NCBI GenBank assembly: GCA_013140395.1
Contig: JABFSY010000084.1
Span: 1 to 5,747, forward strand
DNA from: Cyclobacteriaceae bacterium
GTDB taxonomy: Bacteria > Bacteroidota > Bacteroidia > Cytophagales > Cyclobacteriaceae
DNA: 5,747 bases
Direction: 5' to 3'
The translations under genes were made by a program, and so were the position numbers. Below, piece after piece: positions 1 to 5,150 of the stretch. The notes beneath the pieces were generated by a model. It saw nothing but the letters and a program-made list of their open reading frames with translations. It had not been told where the DNA came from and did not search any database. The stretch's first letter is position 1. Each line of letters begins with the position of its first letter.

Positions 1-21
1 TTTTGGATTTAGTTTGTTCAT
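1..21 (-). CDS. Possible 5' end of a further minus-strand gene (truncated by window edge)
   Basis: An ATG on the minus strand (complement of 19-21) is preceded by an A-rich run and opens a reading frame, M-N-K-L-N-P-K, that stays open to the window edge. The context resembles other Bacteroidota starts and lies 68 bp downstream of the FAS1 stop on the same strand, so it could begin a co-oriented gene. Seven codons are far too few to judge coding or to assign any function; this is only a marker for whoever has the adjacent sequence. Confidence 0.2.
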
Positions 22-89
22 GTTTTTTTTGTTTAGTAATTGAAATACGATGAATCGAGTGTGTTTGGATTTTGCTTTAGAAAAAAAAA

Positions 90-632
90 TTAAGGCATCA
101 CCACAGCATCAATGACAAGGATCACGCCATTGGATTGGTTTACATCCATGACTGTAATTTTAGACGTGTTCCCTTTTGAATCCTTCAATACCACATCTTT
201 ACCGCTCATCATGGCCGTCAGCACACCACCTTGCACTGTTTTAAACTCAGCTTTACCTTTTCCTGCCTTGATAGCTGCTGCTACGTCTGCAGAACTCATT
301 CGGCCTGCTACGACATGGTAGGTCAATACAGATGCTAAGACAGCTTTGTTCTCAGGTTTCAATAAATTTTCCACGGTTCCTGCGGGAAGTTTCTCAAACG
401 CAGCGTTGGTAGGCGCGAATACCGTGAAAGGCCCAGCACTTTGCAATGTTTCAACCAAGCCTGCTGCCTTCACTGCAGCTACTAATGTGGTGTGGTCTTT
501 CGAGTTAACAGCATTTTCAATAATGTTTTTAGTCGGATACATTGGAGCTCCGCCTACTTCCACCGGCTTTTGAGCAACCGCTGCCATAGTTGCTAAAAAA
601 AGGCTGACTGATACGAGAATAACTTTTTTCAT
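90..632 (-). CDS. Secreted fasciclin (FAS1) domain protein
   Basis: This 180-residue protein has an N-terminal signal peptide (M-K-K, a hydrophobic stretch to about residue 17, likely cleavage after AVA at 18-20) followed by one FAS1 domain from about 36 to 180. The domain shows the FAS1 hallmarks: PFTVFAPTNAAF at 68-79 (H1 region), the central YH motif in LTYHVVAG at 103-110, and NGVILVIDAVVMP at 168-180 (H2 region). No second domain, membrane anchor or lipobox Cys is visible, so it is probably periplasmic or released. FAS1 domains generally mediate adhesion or protein-protein contact at the cell surface; the ligand here cannot be predicted. The start at 632 was preferred over an in-frame start at 755 because it puts the signal peptide at the N-terminus; the 41 extra residues look like translated upstream DNA. 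The gene is divergent from the ECF sigma/RskA pair, which suggests it is a target of that sigma factor (inference). Confidence 0.9.
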   Translation of the reverse strand: MKKVILVSVSLFLATMAAVAQKPVEVGGAPMYPTKNIIENAVNSKDHTTLVAAVKAAGLVETLQSAGPFTVFAPTNAAFEKLPAGTVENLLKPENKAVLASVLTYHVVAGRMSSADVAAAIKAGKGKAEFKTVQGGVLTAMMSGKDVVLKDSKGNTSKITVMDVNQSNGVILVIDAVVMP

Positions 633-709
633 AATTACTATTTTTTGGTTTGTGAATGGACATACGGAATCAATCGCCACATCGGATTTTTCGAATTGAG
701 TTATTTTAA

Positions 710-742
710 TTTGCCCGTATAAAATTCTTTTCAATAACTTTG
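710..742 (+). promoter_or_regulatory. Candidate Bacteroidota housekeeping promoter for the sigma/anti-sigma operon
   Basis: An exact -7 box TAACTTTG (735-742; consensus TAnnTTTG) is preceded by TTTG at 710-713 with a 21 bp spacer, matching the -33/-7 layout described for the primary sigma factor of Bacteroidota. Transcription would begin a few bases after 742, just ahead of the sigma-factor reading frame. The minus strand of the same divergent region has no exact TAnnTTTG box facing the FAS1 gene. Not shown experimentally. Confidence 0.55.
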
Positions 743-782
743 GCGCATCGCACAAGTCATTACCATATCGGAATTAGAATTA

Positions 783-1298
783 GTGAATCGATTGAAAAAG
801 AAAGATCAATCGGCACTGGATTACCTATTCGACCATTATTCCGGTGCAATTTATGGCGTGATCTTTCGTATCTTAAAAAAGGAAGAGATAGCGGAAGAGG
901 TGCTTCAAGATGTCTTTTTAAAAGTGTGGGACAGAATTGAAAGTTATGATTCCTCAAAAGGCAAGCTCTTTACTTGGATGATCAATATTGCGCGCAACCA
1001 AGCCATTGATAGTACTCGTTCAAAAGAAAACAGCAAGAGTAGAAAAACCGATGATATTGATTACCTCGTAAGTAAGATTGATATTCAAGAACACTCGCAA
1101 TTACCTGTAGATGCAATTGGATTGAAAGAAGTATTGCAACAGCTAACCGAGGAGCAGCAGTTTATAATTAGTCAATTGTACCTAAAAGGATATACCCAAT
1201 CGGAAGTGGCCGAAGAATTTAATATTCCGTTGGGTACCGTAAAAACCAGGCTTCGATTGGCAATGATTGAATTACGAGCTATATTAGATATTAAGTGA
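783..1298 (+). CDS. ECF (extracytoplasmic function) RNA polymerase sigma factor, RskA-linked
   Basis: This sigma-70 family protein has 171 residues from the GTG at 783. Region 2 spans about residues 8-80, with the core-binding segment EEVLQDVFLKVW (38-49) and the promoter-melting stretch WMINIARNQAID (65-76). A linker follows, then region 4 at about 113-168 with the helix-turn-helix GYTQSEVAEEFNIPLGTVKTR (within 136-156), which reads the -35 element. Regions 1 and 3 are absent, as in ECF sigmas. The protein has no cysteine. The GTG start is uncertain. The frame is open back to a TAA at 735, and the upstream codons give S-E-L-E-L before V-N-R-L-K-K-K-D, which resembles the usual N-terminus of this family, so initiation at an ATT at 759 (M-T-I-S-E-L-E-L) is plausible. 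The 3' end overlaps the anti-sigma gene by four bases, so the two are surely co-transcribed. The likely target is the divergent FAS1 gene (inference). Confidence 0.93.
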   Translation: MNRLKKKDQSALDYLFDHYSGAIYGVIFRILKKEEIAEEVLQDVFLKVWDRIESYDSSKGKLFTWMINIARNQAIDSTRSKENSKSRKTDDIDYLVSKIDIQEHSQLPVDAIGLKEVLQQLTEEQQFIISQLYLKGYTQSEVAEEFNIPLGTVKTRLRLAMIELRAILDIK

Positions 1299-2092
1299 AC
1301 ATAAAAGAATACATAGCATCAGGAATTTTAGAAGCGTATGCTTTGGGTGAACTCTCAGCGAACGAAAGAGAAGCTGTGGAGAAAAACCTGCAGCAACATC
1401 CTGCCTTACGGGAAGAACTTTCAATCATTGAGCAGTCGGTAGAAGCCCTCTTGATGCAGGCTGCTGTGAAGCCTCGGGCAGAAGTGAAGACAAAACTATT
1501 TGAAAAGATTAAGCAAGAAACGGCTGCGAAAGTCATCCCAATGCCTCCTACCTCAACAGCACCTTGGCGATACGCGACAGCGGCATCAGTAGCCATTGCA
1601 CTACTCAGCTCTTATCTCGCTTTTGATTATTGGGATAAATGGAAAAAGAGTGAGACAAGTCTAACAAATTTAGTTGCACAGAATCAACGAATTGCTCAAG
1701 ATTATAATAATGTGAATCTGAGGTTAGATCGGATTGAAACCGATATGAAAGTTACCAGCAATCCGGATTTTACTCGCGTGGTAATGAAAGGAACACCAAA
1801 CGCTCCTGAGTCAATTGCATCCATCTATTGGAATGAACAGACGAAAGAGGTTTACCTGAGCATTCAAAATATGAAAGCCCTCTCTAAGGAAAATCAATAT
1901 CAATTGTGGGCCATTATTGATGGCAAACCTGTTGACTGCGGAGTTTTTGACTCTACTGTTGCAGGATTACTAAAAATGAAGGAAGCCGCTCAATTTCCGA
2001 CCACATTTGCAGTGACCATCGAACCGCGAGGAGGAAAACCTTCACCTAGCCTAGAAACCATGCAAGTGGCTGGCAATGTGGCGAAGGTATAA
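1295..2092 (+). CDS. RskA-type membrane anti-sigma factor
   Basis: This 265-residue single-pass membrane protein is predicted to hold the preceding ECF sigma factor at the inner membrane. The cytoplasmic anti-sigma part (about 1-88) starts with a helix typical of this class, YIASGILEAYALGELS (6-21), and lacks the Cys residues of zinc-binding anti-sigma domains. A transmembrane helix lies at about 91-112. It is followed by a probable periplasmic coiled coil (about 114-152, including many Asn/Gln and charged residues). The RskA C-terminal domain spans about 155-262, with YQLWAIIDGKPVDCGVFD at 202-219 and FAVTIEPRGGKPSPS at 238-252, the most recognisable signatures. Translation starts at a GTG that shares bases with the sigma-factor stop (GTGA), a layout favouring translational coupling and fixed stoichiometry. 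Release in this family involves regulated intramembrane proteolysis; no protease gene is in the window. The trigger is unknown. Confidence 0.92.
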   Translation: MNIKEYIASGILEAYALGELSANEREAVEKNLQQHPALREELSIIEQSVEALLMQAAVKPRAEVKTKLFEKIKQETAAKVIPMPPTSTAPWRYATAASVAIALLSSYLAFDYWDKWKKSETSLTNLVAQNQRIAQDYNNVNLRLDRIETDMKVTSNPDFTRVVMKGTPNAPESIASIYWNEQTKEVYLSIQNMKALSKENQYQLWAIIDGKPVDCGVFDSTVAGLLKMKEAAQFPTTFAVTIEPRGGKPSPSLETMQVAGNVAKV

Positions 2093-2152
2093 TCGCGCTG
2101 CTTAGGATATTCACATTCTATCAAAAAGATTGCGACTAAATAAAAATCCCGA

Positions 2153-2179
2153 TTGACCTGCTTGCATCGTAGGTATAAA
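2153..2179 (+). promoter_or_regulatory. Weak promoter-like sequence ahead of the peroxiredoxin-like gene
   Basis: The 109 bp between the anti-sigma stop and the next start contains TTGACC (2153-2158) and TATAAA (2174-2179) separated by 15 bp, a sigma-70-like arrangement with a short spacer. The Bacteroidota TAnnTTTG box is not present here, so the call is tentative. No terminator hairpin is apparent after the anti-sigma gene, and read-through from the upstream operon is equally possible. Confidence 0.25.
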
Positions 2180-2201
2180 CATAAGACAAACTACTCATTT
2201 C

Positions 2202-2774
2202 ATGACTTCTGCCAAAGAAAACATTCTGATTGATTTAAATGTAACAGCTCCCGACTTCAACCTCATCGATATTTTTGACCGGAACATTCATTTAAAAAAC
2301 TATAAAGGGAAACGTGTCTTTATCGGTTTCTTTCGCCATGCAGGTTGCCCCTTTTGTAATCTCCGCGTTCATTCACTGATGGGAATCCGCGAAAAATTGC
2401 TAGCCAATAATATGGAGATGATTTTCTTCTTCGAATCAACACGTGAGCTTCTATTGAAAAGTATTTTTCATAAAGAAATTTCACCCGTTCCATTAATTGG
2501 AGATCCGGAGAAAAAGCAATACTCCACTTACGGTATTGAAAATTCTCTCTTCAAATCATCCTTCAGCCATCTAACTACTTTTATTCAAACGGCCATTAAA
2601 GCGAAGATGAAGCAACTACCGCTCTACCCGATGGACGGCAACGAATCTTTCTCCACCATGCCCGCTGAATTTATGTTAGATGAAAATCTCATCATACGTA
2701 AAATTCATTATTCAAAAACCTTGAATGATCGAATATCACTGGACACGATAATTGACTTCGCGATGAAGAAATAA
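2202..2774 (+). CDS. Peroxiredoxin-like (AhpC/TSA) thioredoxin-fold protein
   Basis: This 190-residue cytoplasmic protein has no signal peptide. The N-terminal half is a thioredoxin/peroxiredoxin fold: APDFNLIDIFDRNIHLKNYKGKRVFIGFFR covers about 16-45 (strand, turn, then the strand leading to the active site). It is followed by the redox motif GCPFC at 48-52, with cysteines C49 and C52. The C-terminal part, MPAEFMLDENLIIRKIHY (153-170), is the cis-Pro loop and edge strand usual in redoxins. The active site is CxxC rather than the PxxxTxxC of classical peroxiredoxins, so a thiol-disulfide oxidoreductase or an atypical PRX-like peroxidase are both possible. The substrate is unknown. The gene begins at ATG after an A/T-rich leader. 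It ends 14 bp from the stop of the convergent HAD gene. Functional linkage to the upstream sigma factor is not shown. Confidence 0.82.
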   Translation: MTSAKENILIDLNVTAPDFNLIDIFDRNIHLKNYKGKRVFIGFFRHAGCPFCNLRVHSLMGIREKLLANNMEMIFFFESTRELLLKSIFHKEISPVPLIGDPEKKQYSTYGIENSLFKSSFSHLTTFIQTAIKAKMKQLPLYPMDGNESFSTMPAEFMLDENLIIRKIHYSKTLNDRISLDTIIDFAMKK

Positions 2775-2788
2775 AGTCAGGAAGAAAT

Positions 2789-3394
2789 TTAAATCAACCC
2801 AGCACGTATCAATTCTTCGCGCACTTGTTTGGCCGATTTAAAATGTATAGTTGGTAGGTTTACCGCCTCCGCTCCTGTTACATTTTTGTGATTATCATCA
2901 ATAAAGACAGCTTGTTGTGGATTGATTTGGTAACGATCAAAAAGTATTTGATAAAATTCCGGAAACGGTTTTCTGGTTTTTTCGATGCCGGAAACTACAA
3001 TGCCATCAAACCAATGGAGGAAATCAAAGTTTGCTAGTGCCCATGGGAACGTTTCGGCAGACCAATTGGTGAGGGCGTAGAGTTTGTATTTTTTAGACTT
3101 CTTGATTTCGGCCAACAGTTCTACCGTTTCGTGAATACGGCCTCCAATGGTTTCTTGCCAGCGTTCATACCAAGCGCGAATGGCAGATTCATGATTCGGA
3201 AATTTGGCAATCAGTTCATTCGTGGCTTCTTCAAAAGAGCGACCGCCATCCTGGTGATCGTTCCACTCAGGTGTGCAAACATTTTCTAAAAACCAAGTGA
3301 TTTCCTCTTCGGTGCTAAAAATTTTGCGGTAGAGGTATCGCGGATTCCAATCAATGAGCACACCGCCTAAATCGAAAATGATAGTGTCAATCAT
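2789..3394 (-). CDS. HAD-superfamily hydrolase (YihX / haloacid dehalogenase-like subfamily)
   Basis: This 201-residue cytoplasmic protein shows all four HAD motifs. Motif I is FDLGGVLIDW (7-16), with the nucleophile D8. Motif II is the T109-N110 of LYALTNWS. Motif III contains K142 in EKTRKPFPEF (138-147). Motif IV is FIDDNHKNV (164-172), with D166 and D167. The segment between motifs I and II (about 17-100) is the helical cap. In motif I the position two residues after the nucleophile is Gly, not the general acid/base Asp of most HAD phosphatases (DxD). This FDLGGV/FDLGNV form is seen in the YihX and soluble epoxide hydrolase N-domain-like group, known sugar-phosphate phosphatases or related proteins. 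The natural substrate cannot be predicted. It lies 9 bp downstream of the esterase gene on the same strand, so the two are probably one transcript. The ATG at 3394 fits the usual length of the family. Confidence 0.88.
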   Translation of the reverse strand: MIDTIIFDLGGVLIDWNPRYLYRKIFSTEEEITWFLENVCTPEWNDHQDGGRSFEEATNELIAKFPNHESAIRAWYERWQETIGGRIHETVELLAEIKKSKKYKLYALTNWSAETFPWALANFDFLHWFDGIVVSGIEKTRKPFPEFYQILFDRYQINPQQAVFIDDNHKNVTGAEAVNLPTIHFKSAKQVREELIRAGLI

Positions 3395-3403
3395 AGAATG
3401 GGG

Positions 3404-4231
3404 CTATTTGCCAAATGCCCATTTTAAAAATACGGGCATGGCCTCTGCCCAAGTTTCAAGATTATGTCTTCCTTCTTTCATCTCAACATATTGAATATCA
3501 TGGAAAGGCCGATACCCTTTTTTTGTTAGTTCTGCAATAAGATCCAGCGTATCATCAATAGAATCAATTACCCCGTTTTTATTGCGATCTCCCACTTCAT
3601 CCATGGCCCCCGTTTGCAACCAGAATTTTAAATTTTCTTTCTTTTTACCATGACGGATTTCCTGGTGCATTAGTCGATCGTGGTGATCTGAGTAAAACAT
3701 ACTGTGGCTATTACGTTTTCGCCACCAAAATGATCCACTAAAGGCGCCCACTTTTTCGAAAAGATTCGGGTGATTCCACGCGATGTCTAAAGCGCTAAGC
3801 CCACCCATGGAGCATCCAGCTATAACTCGATGTGCTGGGTCTGTGGAGATAGGGTACTGATGTTTAAGGAAAGGCAATAATTCACTAGCGACATAGGTCG
3901 AATAGGCCTTTGCGCGACTACCTCGTTTTAGGTAGTCTTTTCTGGAAGCCACTCCGTACTCTTGCAGCCGATCACCGGCTACCACACCGGCAACGATAAT
4001 GGGTGGTATTTGTTGATTACGAACTAGTTCCTCTACCGTGTTTTTTATACGCAGACCCTCCATATCTTGCCCATCGTTAAGCAGCAATAGTGGATAGGTT
4101 GGTAGATCCAACAAAACAGGCGTCAATATGTTGATATCCACATTTCTATTCAGCAAATTAGAGTGAATTCCTCTTATTTTCTCCTCCCGATAGTCGATCT
4201 TTTGGTTGTTTAATGTGGACAATTCTGGCAC
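3404..4231 (-). CDS. Alpha/beta-hydrolase, esterase D-like (PF00756 family), with EF-hand-type loop
   Basis: This 275-residue protein lacks a signal peptide and looks cytoplasmic. The nucleophile elbow is GCSMGG (139-144), giving Ser141. The C-terminal histidine is H256 in EGRHNLETW (253-261), and an acidic residue is expected in the segment after strand LKFWLQTGAMDEVGD (201-215), for example D211. N-terminal YPLLLLNDGQDM (46-57) forms the first core strand and the oxyanion region. PF00756 members include esterases, carbohydrate esterases, feruloyl and enterochelin esterases, and the substrate here is unknown. Residues 215-226 (D-R-N-K-N-G-V-I-D-S-I-D) fit the 12-residue EF-hand calcium loop exactly. 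The start is GTG at 4231: the frame has a TAA ten codons or fewer upstream and no ATG before M57, which would remove the first core strand. The gene probably drives the downstream HAD gene, 9 bp away, and is divergent from a second esterase of the same family. Confidence 0.9.
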   Translation of the reverse strand: MPELSTLNNQKIDYREEKIRGIHSNLLNRNVDINILTPVLLDLPTYPLLLLNDGQDMEGLRIKNTVEELVRNQQIPPIIVAGVVAGDRLQEYGVASRKDYLKRGSRAKAYSTYVASELLPFLKHQYPISTDPAHRVIAGCSMGGLSALDIAWNHPNLFEKVGAFSGSFWWRKRNSHSMFYSDHHDRLMHQEIRHGKKKENLKFWLQTGAMDEVGDRNKNGVIDSIDDTLDLIAELTKKGYRPFHDIQYVEMKEGRHNLETWAEAMPVFLKWAFGK

Positions 4232-4257
4232 GGTTTGTCTTTAGAATATTTTTTTAC

Positions 4258-4280
4258 CAAATTTAGAAAAATCAAAAGTA
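4258..4280 (-). promoter_or_regulatory. Candidate -7 promoter boxes for the minus-strand esterase/HAD operon
   Basis: Read on the minus strand, the 75 bp divergent spacer holds two exact TAnnTTTG boxes: TAAATTTG (complement of 4258-4265) and TACTTTTG (complement of 4273-4280). The first would start transcription about 20 bases ahead of the GTG start, a convincing distance. A clear TTTG -33 element at the ideal spacing is lacking; only TTG triplets at 4289-4291 and 4294-4296 are near. No exact TAnnTTTG box faces the plus-strand gene at 4307. Confidence 0.4.
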
Positions 4281-4306
4281 GTAAATCTCAACTCAATCCC
4301 TGCCCT

Positions 4307-5017
4307 ATGCCTCACGAACATCTTCACCGCTGGTATTCTCCTCGTTTGAGTCAACACATCAACGTTTTGGCATTTGGTCATAGGGGCTATCCGGTCATTC
4401 TTTTTCCCACTTCGATGGGTAAGTATTATGAAAACAAAGACTTCAAATTGATTGACAGCGTAAACTGGTTTTTGGATGAAGGTCTGGTGAAGATTTATTG
4501 TGTTGATGGAATAGATGAGCAAAGCTGGTATAACAAGGGCATTCATCCGGCCGACAGGGTGAAGAATCACATTTGGTATGACCAGATGCTGCTTCATGAA
4601 TTAATCCCACTCGCTCAGAACGAAACAGGGATTGGTAGGGTAGCTACAGCAGGTTGTAGTTTTGGAGGTTACCACGCAACTAATTTTGCCTATAAGCATC
4701 CGGAGGTTGTCAAGTATGTTTTTAATATGGGTGCTGCCTTTGATATCAAAGATCAATTAGATGGTCATTATGACGATAATGTTTTTTTTAACAACCCCCC
4801 GGACTTCCTGCCTGACGCTAATGATGGATTCTTGTGGGATCAGTTTACGGTTTTGGGAACGGGCACTAACGATATGTGTTGGGATGCCAACGAGAAAATG
4901 GCAGGCATTTTACGCAACAAAGGGATGCACCATTGGCTCGATGTTCGGCACGGTGCCAATCATGATTGGCCTGTATGGCGGGAGATGTTTCCCCATTATT
5001 TGTCCTTGATTAAATAG
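4307..5017 (+). CDS. Alpha/beta-hydrolase, esterase-like (PF00756 family)
   Basis: This 236-residue protein has no signal peptide and is probably cytoplasmic. The N-terminus HRWYSPRLSQHINVLAFGHRGYPVILFP (about 7-34) is typical of a compact PF00756 esterase type found in many bacteria. The next stretch, TSMGKYYE (35-42), covers the oxyanion region. The nucleophile elbow is GCSFGG (116-121) with Ser118. A likely catalytic acid is D189, in LGTGTND (183-189), and the histidine is H219 in HGANHDWPVW (215-224). The ATG at 4307 was chosen over an upstream in-frame TTG at 4235 because the additional 24 residues are Lys/Ser-rich and overlap the divergent promoter region. The gene is divergent from the other esterase, with 75 bp between starts; they share the fold and elbow form GCSxGG but differ in length and loops, so they look like distant relatives rather than a recent duplication. 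Substrate unknown. Confidence 0.88.
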   Translation: MPHEHLHRWYSPRLSQHINVLAFGHRGYPVILFPTSMGKYYENKDFKLIDSVNWFLDEGLVKIYCVDGIDEQSWYNKGIHPADRVKNHIWYDQMLLHELIPLAQNETGIGRVATAGCSFGGYHATNFAYKHPEVVKYVFNMGAAFDIKDQLDGHYDDNVFFNNPPDFLPDANDGFLWDQFTVLGTGTNDMCWDANEKMAGILRNKGMHHWLDVRHGANHDWPVWREMFPHYLSLIK

Positions 5018-5077
5018 CAGAATGAGGCTTGGCGATGTTCCTTCACCGGCTTTCGCAGGAGCAATAGAGGAAGAGCG

Positions 5078-5094
5078 GGTCAGGCCCCCCGACC
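5078..5094. repeat. Imperfect GC-rich hairpin in the spacer after the esterase
   Basis: GGTCAGG (5078-5084) pairs with CCCGACC (5088-5094), six of seven positions matched with one A/C mismatch and a three-base loop. It is followed by only TTT, so it is a poor intrinsic terminator, although it could slow or stop transcription leaving the esterase gene. It lies in a locally GC-rich segment (about 61% G+C over 5031-5120 by hand count) unlike the surrounding AT-rich genes. Confidence 0.4.
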
Positions 5095-5099
5095 TTTGC

Positions 5100-5139
5100 C
5101 TAAAACGCCAAACACGGCCGCCTTCTTCAAGCGTTTTAG
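5100..5139. repeat. Perfect 9 bp inverted repeat with 22-base loop
   Basis: CTAAAACGC (5100-5108) and GCGTTTTAG (5131-5139) are exact reverse complements separated by 22 bases. The structure ends 11 bases before the start codon of the next hydrolase gene, so it could be a 5' UTR hairpin, an operator-like site, a weak bidirectional terminator, or the border of a small dispersed repeat. The sequence alone does not decide which. Confidence 0.5.
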
Positions 5140-5150
5140 CTTTAATAATA

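Noticed and set aside
81..92. T-run (minus strand) right after the FAS1 stop as an intrinsic terminator
   Set aside because: There is a run of nine T but no stable stem immediately ahead of it, so terminator status is not supported.
50..118. Short plus-strand ORF starting at the ATG at 50
   Set aside because: Only about 22 codons long, overlapping the end of the FAS1 gene in antisense, with no supporting feature.
633..755. N-terminal extension of the FAS1 protein to an ATG at 755
   Set aside because: It would bury a classical signal peptide 41 residues inside the protein and overlap the promoter region of the sigma operon; the start at 632 is far more likely.
2756..2818. CGCG/GAAGAA and TTCTTCGCG as a bidirectional terminator between the convergent genes
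   Set aside because: Pairing needs a three-base bulge and a loop of about 40 bases, and no T-run follows; probably coincidental.
4235..4306. TTG start at 4235 for the plus-strand esterase
   Set aside because: The extra 24 residues are Lys/Ser-rich, unlike the family N-terminus, and coincide with the divergent promoter region; the ATG at 4307 fits the family.
5022..5150. ATG at 5022 as the start of the right-edge hydrolase
   Set aside because: The extension is translated from a GC-rich hairpin spacer, is Pro/Arg-rich and has no resemblance to the family; the ATG at 5151 has a typical A/T-rich leader.
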